From Zygnema cylindricum (lineage: Eukaryota > Streptophyta > Zygnematophyceae > Zygnematales > Zygnemataceae), in assembly GCA_037447655.1 (NCBI GenBank), contig JBBHKE010002644.1, positions 62,001 through 126,000 of the forward strand: DNA of 64,000 nucleotides. The letters run 5' to 3'. Shown one piece after another: positions 1 through 9,916 of the stretch (its first letter is position 1; every line of letters starts with the position of its first letter). The notes beneath the pieces are model-generated. The model was not told where the DNA came from. It was given only the letters and a program-made list of their open reading frames with translations, and did not search any database. The position numbers were made by a program, and so were the translations under genes.

Positions 1-984
1 ATTATCACTCCTTATCCTCTTAATAGGGGTTTCATGCAATTTCTCACTCCATGCTTTATATACTTTGAAGTAAGTTGATGCTTCAGACTTATTTTTCAGA
101 AAGTAAACTCTAGAGTATCTAGACCAATCATCAGTTATTGTCATCATAAACCTCTTTCCTCCAACCAAAGGTACTTTTGCAGGTCCCCAAATGTCTGTGT
201 GGACCAAATCTAACACTTTCTCACCTCTATATGTGGCGGCTTTGGGAAAGGGAAGTCTGTGAGCCTTACCTTGAACACAACCACTACAATCATCCATCAC
301 TTCATTATCCCCAAACTGAATGCCATCTACTACCCCAAGCTTTTTCATTTCCCTTAACCTATCAAAATGCACATGCCCCAACCGCTTATGCCAAATCATC
401 ACCTTAGGAACACCAACATAGTAAGCATTCTTCTTTTCATTACTCAAGTTAAGCCTAAACATTCTTTGGCTACCCTTATCTGCTGTAAAGTAAACTTCAT
501 ATCGATACCTAGCTGTAAAGACTCCCTTTTTAGTGAAAGTATCAAACTCTTTGTCATCTCACACAGACGTAGAGACAAGATTTTTACTCAGCTGAGGAAT
601 GTAAAGTACATCTGAGAATGTTAATATGGAAGTCTTACCCTCCACTAAGACTTTCAAATCTACTGATCCCACTAGATCTGTAGTAACTACTCTCCCATCC
701 CCATACTCTATCTCTACAGTAGGAATCCTTCTTAACTTAGTGAAGAGTTTTTTATCACGACACATATGCATGGATGCACCTGAGTCGATGATCCATCCTT
801 CCTGTGGAGCTTCCCGAATTGCTCCAAGGGCACACTTTTGCCTCCGAGGGATCTCCTTCTCCTCCAGACTCTCGTCAAGAAGAAGCTCCCCATCCTCCTC
901 AGATGACTCATCCTCGGTTTCTCCTGACACTTTTGTAACCACAAGTGCCTTTTTCTTCCCTCCGGAAGAACCTCCTCCACGGTT
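1..984 (-). pseudogene. Element A: copia pol fragment (protease and N-terminal integrase), cut by window edge
   Basis: Continuation of the gag frame of element A. An open stretch (942 to 559) carries the aspartic protease motif DSGASMHMC after an acidic linker. It ends at a TGA where relatives have Leu in the VLDD motif. The same frame then resumes and encodes the integrase zinc-binding part (HKRLGH and CSGC) and the first part of the DDE core (TDIWGP, DDWSRYSRVYF). The rest of pol lies before position 1. With a TAG at the gag junction and this TGA, the copy is not expressible as one polyprotein without readthrough. Assignment to Ty1/copia rests on the domain order Gag-PR-IN and on strong similarity to elements B, C and D in this window. 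Confidence 0.85.
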
Positions 985-1929
985 CTATTGGAGCCTCGGC
1001 TCTGATAGCTTGACACAATCTGCAATAAAGTGTCCCGGCTTTTTGCAATAATGACAAAGACCCTTTGGGGGGCTCTGTCCCCCAGAATGATCTCTTTCCC
1101 CTCTATAAGGTTTCTTCAAGTCCTTCCCCCATCGGTCCCCTCCAGCTGCTAGAGCTTGAATGCTCTTTCCTCCTCTCCTAATCTCCATTGTGTTTTCCTG
1201 CACAAGTATCATCCTGACTACTGTGTTCCATTTCCATGAACTATCACGCATTCCCTGTACTCGGTACACTATGTTTTCGAACTCATCTGGTAATTTCATG
1301 ATAAGGGTGTTAACTTTCATTTTCATTGTACCTGTCCACCCGACACTTTCCATTTCCATATACAAATAAGAAAGATCATTACAGTATTCTAACATCTTTC
1401 CTCCTTTGTAAGTGTAACTCAATAGCTTTTGCTCAGCCAACTGGAGCTCCTGAATAGTTCCAGCTCTATAAATCTCCACTAAACTCTCCCACAACTCCTC
1501 CGCCTTGTAAATGTGAAGATGAGGAGTGGCCAAACCTTGAGTGAGGTGCATCAGAATGAAGTTCTTGGCAGCCATGTTTACATCCTCCCACATTTGAGTA
1601 TCGTTCTCCACGGTCTTCACGGTCGCCGCTCCCGATACTGTGGCAATAGGAGTGAGGGGTGTCTCCTTCCCTTTTTCCTTTTCGGACACACTGCTGTCCC
1701 CATCATCTGCCTCCTCCGCTGAGGCAGCCGTTGTTGCAGAAAACCTTACTCCCCCAAATCCTGGTGGAGTTCCCGAGGGTGGACGTTTCACTTGTCCACT
1801 CACGATACCCCAGTATCGTTTTTCACACAAAGCTCCCATCATCATGGCTTCCCAATAGATGAACCCAGATCCATTGAAGGTGGGCACCCTAGAGGGTGGG
1901 CCCATAACCTGCAATTCTGTGTCCTCCAT
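985..1929 (-). pseudogene. Element A: copia Gag (nucleocapsid) frame
   Basis: 314 codons from an ATG that lies inside the LTR, 20 nt before the LTR end. The start is chosen because the same position and frame hold ATG in elements B, C and the tandem array. The N-terminus has the family signature QVMGPPSRVP, partly encoded by the primer-binding site. A Gag helical region follows (KAEELWESLVEIYRAGTIQE, LIMKLPDEFEN), and then a CCHC zinc knuckle (CHYCKKPGHFIADC) near the C-terminus. It ends at TAG (LQ-stop) where the relative in element D reads Gln, so the stop is probably a decay mutation separating gag from pol. A programmed readthrough stop is possible but not supported by the other copies. 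Confidence 0.85.
1895..1909 (-). other. Primer-binding site of element A (anticodon-arm type)
   Basis: Directly abuts the LTR. In element sense it reads GGTTATGGGCCCACC, the complement of GGTGGGCCCATAACC, which is the anticodon stem-loop of plant initiator tRNA-Met as I know it. It does not start with TGG, so the tRNA 3' end is not the match. Drosophila copia is known to prime from an internal fragment of initiator tRNA, and this looks like the same mechanism. Confidence 0.75.
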
Positions 1930-2951
1930 TGGACTACAGAATACAGGAAGCCTCTAGATAGTGTTTAACTAACCCACTTTCAGCCACGACCACTTCTGCC
2001 CAAGAAGTCAAACTGACAATTTGACTGCACCCCTATGCAGCATGGACTCCCCTGAGTCCGTAGCAAAAAGAATCACTGAAAAACGGCCAACCGGCCGATA
2101 AGTTATAGGGTGGCAAAGATGCCAATTTATACAAACTCTCAGAGAGAGGACTATCTACCTAAATTTTCCTAAGTCCTAGTTTTTCCTAATTCCCTCTCAC
2201 AGCTCCTATCTACTGCCTGTACGAACCAATCACAAAACTGTATAGTACTAGGAAGTACTACTGCCGATGTACTTTCTGTACGGCCTCTGTACGACAAGGC
2301 CATTAAGTGGACGCGTGTCCACTTTCCACTCGTCCGTACGTTCCTCGGAATTCCCGCGACCGAATGATGTCTTCCCACGTGGCGCCAGGTCATACCACGT
2401 CACTAAATGCCAAAATGACCATTCCGAGATTTCGGCGATGATGTGCGCCGTTAGATTTGACGCGAAATTCAATCTCGGCCGTAATAAATACTTGCGCGAT
2501 ATTTGTTTCACTGTCGAAACAAAATGCGCGATATCCATTTCAAACAAGTACAATACTTCGTATATTGTAGAACTGTATCTATGTGTGGCGTTAAGGGTTT
2601 CAGTTAAATGAATCTAGTACATTACAATAGTTTGAATAGTAATGAAACCCTATATCTCCTATCGGACTTCTACGACAGACTGGTTAGAGCTAACGGCTAC
2701 GCCGCGCTCTGCCGGTCGGGGGTTCGAGTCCTGCCGGACTCAACCTTTTGTTGAGAGTGGCTTAAGCCACTCTTTAGTCCTTCCTATGGAGTTGAGGCAG
2801 CAATGGCTCCATTGATCTCTCTCTCTCTCCTTCAGTGACTACAACAAGTATGGGGGCGAGAGAGAGAGAAGAGATAGAGGCAGGCTGCCTACATTTTCTT
2901 TTCTAATAAATTTAGACCTAGAAAATATACTAAAAACTACTTATTTCAACA
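1910..2951 (-). repeat. Element A 5' LTR (1042 bp)
   Basis: Plus-strand ends are TG...CA (TGCAATTCTG to ATTTCAACA). In element sense it starts TGTTGAAAT and ends ATTGCA, followed at once by the primer-binding site. It carries a TATAAATT promoter motif near 2130 (element sense), ACGTG boxes near 2376 and 2396, a CGCG-rich inverted motif near 2490-2535, and the antisense Pol III-like module near 2685-2749. The other LTR is outside the window, so no target-site duplication can be checked. Its outer end interrupts the reverse transcriptase frame at 2952. Confidence 0.9.
2685..2749 (+). promoter_or_regulatory. Antisense Pol III-like module in LTR A
   Basis: Perfect B box GGTTCGAGTCC at 2721-2731, a weak A-box-like TAGAGCTAACGG at 2685-2696, and TTTT at 2746-2749, 15 nt after the B box. 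It resembles the 3' half of a tRNA gene but does not fold into a full cloverleaf. The B box lies 221-231 nt from the LTR start in element sense, and the module runs opposite to retroelement transcription. An 18-bp perfect palindrome (GAGTGGCTTAAGCCACTC, 2755-2772) follows the T run. Confidence 0.6.
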
Positions 2952-5052
2952 CCCTGGCCATAAAACGAGAGACAATAGTGGAAGCAACAAGGCACCAACT
3001 CCCCAAATAGGCGGCAGGAGCAACACGCGCCGTCGAGAGTAAACCCAAACCGCCAGCCGAGACAGGAAGAGAGGCTTGGATGCGTGCTGGAGGCCCAGGC
3101 TCCCGATCAAAAGCTCCACGGCCCAACAAAGTGTGGAGGACATCCATTAGGCGATCATCGAATGTAAAAAGTGAGGAAAAAAAGGATGGGGTGGGAGGGG
3201 AAGTCCGAGTAAGGTAGGAGGGTCGATAAGGGAAACAACGAGTCAGTAGAGCAAAGGCAACGTGGGGATCAGAAAGGTGAGGAAGGTCGTCTACGTGGGA
3301 TAAATCTGTCTGAAGAGCGGAATCAAGGAATGCCGTGACGTATGGATCGGAACTAAGCGGGCAACCCAACACACGAATGCTTTCGGACGGAGGAGGAGTC
3401 TGAAAACCAGGAGGGGGAGTGAAAGGAGGAGGAATAAGACGTGGGGACCAGACAACACACTTAGAGGGCTGGACCGAAAGATTGAGTTCGGCCAAGCGAG
3501 CCTTGAAAAAATCATAGGCTGGTATAACTTGATCTGAAGGACCAATAATGTGTGTGTCATCTGCAACTGAAGGGAAGAGGCAAGAAGGATAAGCAGCTGC
3601 GGAAGCTCGGAGGGCGCGGTAATGGGCTAGGGCAAACAAAGGGCTCCCAAGAGGATCACCCTGACGAGTGCCAATCGTGGAGGAAAGAGGGACCAAATAA
3701 TCATCACTGGAGAAAGAGAGGTTACTGCTCGGTGAATAAAAAGCTCTCACAAAAGGAAATATCTGGACAATCGGGGAAGGTGCAGCCATAAGCTCCCAAA
3801 AAATGGCATTCCGATCCACTGTGTTAAAGGCATTAGAAACATCCACTTGGAGGACTAACCAATCCGGATGGGCATCTAACAAAGCTCGGATCCTGTGGAC
3901 CACGGCCTCACAACCCCCCCGGGTTGCCACTCCGAACTGATGAGGAGAGAAGTAATCATGGAAAGCAGGCTGGAGCTGAATGCAGATGGCACGGGCCACC
4001 AATCGATACGAAACCTCGCCCACTGCAATAGGACGGATTCCCCCATTGGGTTTGGTGACAGCTACGAGGCGAGAGGCCGTGAGGAGATCACAAATACGTG
4101 AAGGGACAGTACCAGCCGCAATAAGGGAACAAACTCGAAAAAACATATCAAAACCCCGAGCACCAGATTTCGGAGGCAAAACGTTGCGAAATAGCTCATA
4201 AACAGTGCCCGAAGGACCCCCTGCTGAAAGATGTGGAGAAGTCGTAAGGGCCTTAATAAAGGAGTCTCTATCCAAGATAAAACACTCTGGCGGGTCGAAG
4301 GTGTGAATAGAGGGGGATTGTGGGGTAGGAGCTAGTGGATGAAGAGCCCGGAGAATCTCCACAGTCGCAAAAGACCGAGGAGCAGGATTATATGGCTGGA
4401 GGGACCGAACAGCTCGAGAGAGCTCACCAACTCGACCCAAATGAACCACACGACGATAAAAAGATGGCACATCTGAAGTCCGAGAGGTATGACGTGGTGT
4501 GAAGGAAGCACTCGCAACACGATCCTTGTGCTCGGCATGAAGGGCCCGCCAATCACCTCGAAGGAAACGTCGACATCGGGCCATAGTTTCTCGGGCCCCG
4601 CTACCACCGCCACGGCCAGGTAAGACTATAACCCAAAGTGAAAACATGAAAAGGAGGTGCCAAGGTCCAACATCCGCGGGATCCGAATAAATACGGGACA
4701 GAGGAAGGTGGAGGGCGTTCTGCACGATAATCCGCACAGCCATGGGAATTTGCGTGTATAATCGCAGACCGGGGGCCCCCAAATCATAAGCTCCGAGCAC
4801 GTCTAAATCGCGTACAAATGCCCAATCTTCGCTCGTAGGTCCGGACGGGAGTATGGTGGAAGAAAGGGTATTGGAGGAAGGTCCGCTCTGGGCCAAAAAT
4901 TGTTGACAACTCTTTGTATGTCGGGCAATACCGACACCGTTCGCAAAATGATCATGACACCCGCTACATTCTATCCGGGTTTTGGTTTGTGTGCAAAGTT
5001 TAGGTGGAGGAGGTGAACTAGTGAGAAGAGGTGAGGGTGTACGGTCGGACAT
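2952..5052 (-). pseudogene. Non-LTR (LINE-type) reverse transcriptase with N-terminal zinc finger, interrupted at 3' end
   Basis: About 700 codons from an ATG at 5052. The N-terminus has a CCHC-like finger (C29, C32, H45, C49) after a Pro/Ser-rich leader. The reverse transcriptase domain runs from about residue 320 to 510: PNGGIRPI (335-342), catalytic Asp404 in VDVSNAFNTVDR, GTRQGDPLGSPLF (461-473) and the ADD box (A497 D498 D499). The C-terminus has a GGLGL...AYLGSW block (667-686) common in single-ORF non-LTR retrotransposons. No endonuclease domain was recognised. The frame runs directly into the LTR of element A and stops three codons inside it (2941), so the last part of the gene has been displaced by the insertion. 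The coding region is more GC-rich than its surroundings. The family is unresolved: R2-like finger placement, but no restriction-like endonuclease signature seen. Confidence 0.8.
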
Positions 5053-5240
5053 GGTTATTGAATGAGAGGGAGAAGCATGGGACGTGATAGAGGGAGAGGA
5101 AGGGGGAAAGGGGAAGGAGGAAAGGAAAAAATGGGAAATAGATGGTGGAAATGGTAGTGGTCCTTTTTTTTATTTTATTTTTTTCCGGTTGTTTTTGTGT
5201 GTGAGCGTGTGTGTGTGTGTGTTCGTGGCGTGGTTTTAGT
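5053..5240. other. Purine-rich leader and TG/T-rich low-complexity DNA
   Basis: Upstream of the reverse transcriptase ATG on the plus strand lies a purine-rich tract (5060-5155), a poly-T/TTTTA stretch (5163-5185) and a (TG)n run (5199-5221). No promoter can be called. It may be the 5' end of the non-LTR element. Confidence 0.4.
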
Positions 5241-5359
5241 GAGAGGAAATGGGGTGTTTGGCGCTAAACAGAAGGGGGGGAAGGAATGTAAGGATTACGG
5301 ATGGGGGCCGCACCTATGCTTTCGCCCGTGGGCGTGCGGTTGGCAGCGGCCGCAGGCTA

Positions 5360-5631
5360 GATCCGGAGGTACATGGCAACGGGGAGCAGGTGTCGTCGCG
5401 TAGTTGGGAGGAAGACGACAAAAGTCAGATCCGGAGGTACATGGCGACGGGGAGCGGGTGCCGTCGCGTAGTGGGGGGGAAGACGACAAAAATCAGATCT
5501 GGAGGTACATGGCGACGGGGAGCAGGTGCCGTCGCGTAGTTGGGAGGAAGACGACAAAAGTCAGATCCGGAGGTACATGTCGACGGGGAGCAGGTGCCGT
5601 CGCGTAGTGGGGGGGAAGACAACAAAAATCA
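5360..5631. repeat. 68-bp minisatellite, four copies
   Basis: Starts at 5360, 5428, 5496 and 5564 begin GATCCGGAGGTACATG or close variants; the period is exactly 68 bp. Copies 1 and 3 share TAGTTGGGAGGAAG while copies 2 and 4 share TAGTGGGGGGGAAG, giving a 136-bp higher-order dimer. Because 68 is not a multiple of 3 and the units lack stops, several frames stay open across the array. Those open frames are not treated as genes. Confidence 0.9.
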
Positions 5632-5639
5632 GATCAACT

Positions 5640-7013
5640 CAAATATCTTTCTTGATTGAAGGCTTTAATTCATAAGTCATCTGGATGTTTTGTCTTTAGT
5701 TTGAAACACCTGTGGTAGTTCCTCCTGGCACATTCAAACCTAAAAGGGATATGGAACCGTTGTTTGTGTTAGAAACTATTGTTTGTAATTATGAAGGCAT
5801 TTTGTCTAACCTTACTCGTGCGAGAGAATCAATCGTTTTGGTTTAAGGGTTTTATTGTCGTCTGACTAGTCAGTACCATCCTTCTGAATACTTTTTCATA
5901 TGCACCATATAATATTATTGCATAAGAAGTTGAAGTGTAAGAAGTTTCCTTACACTCGACCCTGAAACCACCCTCTGAACCCTATCAATAAACTCGCACG
6001 AAACGAAATTAACTTCATACAAAATCAAAAAACGTACCCGCGTATAAATATCAATGAAACTAAAATGACGCTTCGTCACGCGCGACCAGCTAAAGCCACA
6101 CTATTTACGAATAACCATTCATATTTTTGCGACTAAGTGCCTAAGTCAAATGTCGGTGTGTGGAGCTCACGTGAAGTGAGAAACTACCCGCGCGCAGCCA
6201 TTTATATTTATATGTGGCTACCGCAGTTTTGTTTCAGTAAACCCGCGTCGGCCCTGTGAATTGTTTTTTTTCTTTATGACGGTCGACGTTCGCAACCGAG
6301 ACAATTTTTTAACCGCCGTTCCAACATTTCGCCAGTCAAAGTTGTTTGACGGATTGACTGTCAAATCTAAACTTAAAGGTACGTAGCTTGTACGAACATA
6401 AACCGTAAACATTCTTCTATTTTGCAACTACTACACCGTGAATCGTTATTAGCGTAATGGACGCTATTTAAGGTACCTGTTTTTTTTCCAAATTCTGAAA
6501 TAGCATAATTTATTCTGTTTTTTCTTTTACGCCATTTAGGGTTCTTTTCCAATTTGAGTAAAAAATGAAAGTACATTATCATTTAAATAGTGTGGTGTAC
6601 GGTTAGTGTCAGACCGTACAAAACAGTACCTTTGTAAGTGAAAAAGTATAATTAATGGGTTTTAGTAACCACGGACGCATGAGAATATGCGCTCTAAAAA
6701 GGGGATGAAATCGGGTTGTCAAAAATCACGTTCGCACATATTCGTCCGACAACCGCGATTCGACCGTGTGAACGTACGATTTATGTACGATTTGTCAGAT
6801 TTTGTACATGTACCTATATTAGTGTAAACATGTTTGGGGCGGATATTTAATTTTTTTAAAAACCAAATTAGTATAAGTAAATAATTAGAATGTATGTTTT
6901 TTTTTTTTAAATACTTTTTCTCAATTAGCGTAAATAACGGTAATTATTCCTTTACGCTAAAGAAACCTGTACGCCAATAACAATTCACAGTGTACTGCAC
7001 AGTCCATTTGTAG
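5640..7013. other. AT-rich intergenic DNA
   Basis: No convincing coding region. It contains only short open frames with no recognisable motif, an AT-rich run at about 6840-6920, and sequence resembling the inverted-repeat families further right. Confidence 0.5.
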
Positions 7014-7342
7014 ACGTAGGCGATTGCTTTTGTTGTCCACGCGAGGGCGTCTACAAATGTCAAGAGCTTGTTGGCGTCGACAAATGTTCGCAGTATGTCT
7101 AGAGCTTGTTGTAGTGTACAAATGTATGTAGTTTTTACGGAGGTCGTTGGCGTCTACAAATGTCCGCAATTTGTTGGATTTACATGTGTCGCAAGATTAG
7201 CGACGTCTACAATTGTCACATATTAAATGTAATGAACGCGCAAGTAACGGTTGACATATACACACTTTGAAAAGTACACCCTAAAATTTGCGCTAAAATC
7301 CAAAGTAGCGCTTCAAAGTTTCGGTTACATGGGGACACGCCC
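7014..7342. repeat. Fragment of a terminal-inverted-repeat element (relative of 15930-16667)
   Basis: Parallels 16362-16667: the same motifs in the same order (GTCTACAAATGTC repeats, AACGCGCAAGTAACG, CACTTTGAAAAGTACACC) and the same right end finishing CACGCCC at 7342. The matching left terminal repeat was not found, so this copy is truncated or rearranged. It is non-coding. Confidence 0.6.
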
Positions 7343-8381
7343 TTTAAAATGTCACAATCCTTAAACATCTACAATGTCACAAGAACCGTCGCTTGTCGTG
7401 AGTTTTGTAGTCGTCTACAACCGTCACAATTTAAATCCCTGTAACGATCTTGTTGCCGAACATCGAAACACTCTGAAAAACAAAGCAATAAAGATAATAT
7501 TCCCTAAGAAACAAAACAATACTAAGTTTCGGTTACATAGGAAAATGCCCTAAGTTTGTTGTAAAGTTTTGTTGTATAGGTCCGTGCCAGATTTTGTTCG
7601 TTCGGCTCAGTTAGGGCAATTTCACATGTAGCCGAAACTTAGGGTACTTTTGCATGTGCTAAAGTTATAGTTATTTTTTATCGTTTTCCTTTGTAACTTA
7701 CAAAAAAACAAGAGAATCCGCAGCCATACCAAAAAGTAAAAACTACCACCGTACAAGTTGCGTTACCTTGAAAATTTATATGTACTGTAGTTTGTCGTCT
7801 AGCGCGATGCAATTTGTCATCTAGCGCATTTCGACCAACTTTCGCGTCCTTTCTGCACATGTTCAAACTTTACATCAAATCACCTCGCGAGGTGATTTGA
7901 ATTAGAGTCCAATAAGGTGAGCGAATAGACAGACATTGTTGCACGTGTCGGTATTTTTTTTACAATTGTTGTGCGCGGAGAACCAAAGAAAAAAACACAC
8001 TGCACATTACCAGCCTGTGCGTACTGTTTTTCGTTTGTTGATTTCCGTACAGGCCGTCTCTCTCAAACACACGTGTCTTCACACATACGGCGTAGGAAAA
8101 ATCTTGGGCACCCCTCGGCAAGTGGGAAAACAAATAAAGAAACTGCATTTTTGTGCGACAACGAAAAGTAATTTAGGGTTTTGACACGTCGACAAAAGTG
8201 GCGTACGGACATTACAAAGTCACAAAAATTGTACAGCGTGCGGAGAGACGCCTCAAATTGAAGCTGAGTGGAAGCCTTGCCCGCCTCAAATTGAAGCCTG
8301 GAAGTTTTGCCTCATTTTGTGTACCACTTCATCTATCACATTGTTTCGTACACGTCTACATAAGTCACTTTTTTAAGTGAC
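7343..8381. other. Non-coding region with scattered inverted-repeat ends
   Basis: Contains further copies of a motif like AAGTTTCGGTTACAT followed by AAAATGCCCT or its reverse complement (about 7525-7553, 7613-7650), which resemble ends of small DNA elements. GTCTACAA motifs recur to about 7430. No coding region is supported. Confidence 0.45.
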
Positions 8382-8577
8382 AAGTTATTTGCGTTTACAT
8401 CCGAATGCTCTGAAAGTTGTATGGGGAATCTTCGCTAAAAAACAAAGAAACAAGACTAAGTTTCGGTTACATGCGAAAGTACCCTTAGTCTTGTTACTTT
8501 GTTTTTTTAGCGAAGATATTCCGTACTACTTTCAAAGCTTTCCGCTGTAGCGCAAATAAAATCGTTACTATAACTTG
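8382..8577. repeat. Foldback (MITE-like) hairpin, about 196 bp
   Basis: Left arm 8382-8460 and right arm 8484-8577 are inverted copies around a 24-nt loop that holds TTTCGGTTACATGCG. The inner 35 bp pair almost perfectly (TTCGCTAAAAAACAAAG against CTTTGTTTTTTTAGCGAA). Outer arms are more diverged but still match (ACAAGTTAT against ATAACTTGT, CTGAAAGT against ACTTTCAAAG). No coding capacity. Confidence 0.75.
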
Positions 8578-8846
8578 TTTTTAAACGAGCTAACCAAACA
8601 ACATTTTTTTTCGCTCATGGGATCCCTATAGCCTTTGAGAATGTACGAGTTCAAAGTATTAGGACTCCCTCCACTCCCTCCAACTTGCAACGACCCGGAG
8701 TTCAAGCTATAAGCTGTCGCCTTAGCGATATCAGATTGGCGACAACGTCTACCTCAAAAGGCATAATTGATTAATTTCAATGGATGCCAACCCGCACACA
8801 CTACCGTATACCACCGTAAAGTATTGTGCAAATGTATGAAACTGCG

Positions 8847-8851
8847 GCCTG
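8847..8851. repeat. Left target-site duplication of element B (GCCTG)
   Basis: GCCTG here is repeated at 15308-15312 just outside the right LTR. Five base pairs is the usual copia duplication length. Confidence 0.9.
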
Positions 8852-9903
8852 TGAAACTCTGAGACCTCCATAAGTCCTCAGAGTAGACAGCTTCCAAGAA
8901 GCCTCTAGGATAATCCTGACCCCTTTGTGTTCCAGCAAAAATAACTGCCACCCTGGCAGACAAAAACCCTGACCACCTCCACCCCTGTAAAGACAAGACT
9001 CCCTTGAGTCGGTTGCAAAAAGAATCTCTGAATTTGCTCCCCTGAGCAGTAAGTTATGGAGGGTCAAAGTTGACCTTTTGTACAGAAGCTCTCTGGGAGA
9101 GGGGGTCCTATCTTCTAATTTTTCTAAGTCCTATCTCTCTCACAGACTCTATCTACTGATGTACGGAACCAATCAGAATTGAGTTCCGTACGCAAAAGTA
9201 CAGCTGCCGGTGTACTTTATGTACGGACATTGTACGACATGTCCAAAATGTCGACACATGTCAAATCCGGATTCGGTGCCATAATCTCCGGAGATTCCAC
9301 AATCCAACTGAATTTCGCCACGCGTCATCTGATGTGGCGATGGCCACAAACCGCCGAAATCTTCCTCCGCGATCTCGGCGCTAATCCTGGCCGTCCGATT
9401 AAATTCGGATTTAATCGTGGCCGTAATAAATACATGCGCGGTATTTGTTTCATTTATGAAACAAAATGCGCGGTACTGATTAATGTCCGTACTGTAAGTC
9501 GTACATTACGTGTTACTGGATCTATGTATCCCGTAATTCATTACAGTTAAATGGTTTATCGAACGTATACATGTTTAAATAAATATCAAACTATATGCTA
9601 CGTAACACTACGGCTAGACTTAACGGCTAAGGCTACCGGCTATTTCCTGACTGCCGGCCGGCAGGTACAAGGATCAAATCCTGCCGCCAGCACACATTTT
9701 AAATAAATAAATAAACCCTAATATAAAAATTCCCGTAAACCTCAGTATAGCCAAGGTAGCCATGGCTCTAGCTTCCTCTCCGATTTCTCAGTGACTGCGA
9801 CAAGTTTGAGAGTTGGAGAGAGAAGTTAGAGATAGACTGCCTCGACTTCTATATTTCTTCTCAGACCTAGAAAATACTAATAAAAAAAACATTAGTTTCT
9901 ACA
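8852..9903 (-). repeat. Element B 3' LTR (1052 bp)
   Basis: Plus-strand ends TGAAACTCTG and TTTCTACA. Nearly identical to 14256-15307 (differences seen around 8971-8985 and 9005). Contains a CGCG-flanked inverted motif (TTTGTTTCA and TGAAACAAA, about 9440-9463), the antisense Pol III-like module and the conserved LTR hairpin (about 9768-9835). Confidence 0.95.
9615..9700 (+). promoter_or_regulatory. Antisense Pol III-like module in element B left LTR
   Basis: B box GGATCAAATCC at 9671-9681, A-box-like TAGACTTAACGG at 9615-9626, and TTTT at 9697-9700. The B box sits 223-233 nt from the LTR start in element sense, essentially the same place as in LTRs A, D and the tandem array. Confidence 0.55.
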
Positions 9904-9916
9904 CTCCCCTTATTTT
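9904..9916 (-). other. Polypurine tract of element B
   Basis: In element sense AAAATAAGGGGAG, immediately before the 3' LTR and immediately after the pol stop codon. The same 13-mer occurs before LTR2 and LTR3 of the tandem array. It would prime plus-strand DNA synthesis. Confidence 0.85.

Noticed and set aside
985-987. Programmed gag stop (readthrough) in element A
   Set aside because: The other family members read through at this position, so a decay mutation is simpler.
5249-5625. Six overlapping frames of 64-96 codons
   Set aside because: All arise from the 68-bp minisatellite, which lacks stops; the period is not a multiple of 3.
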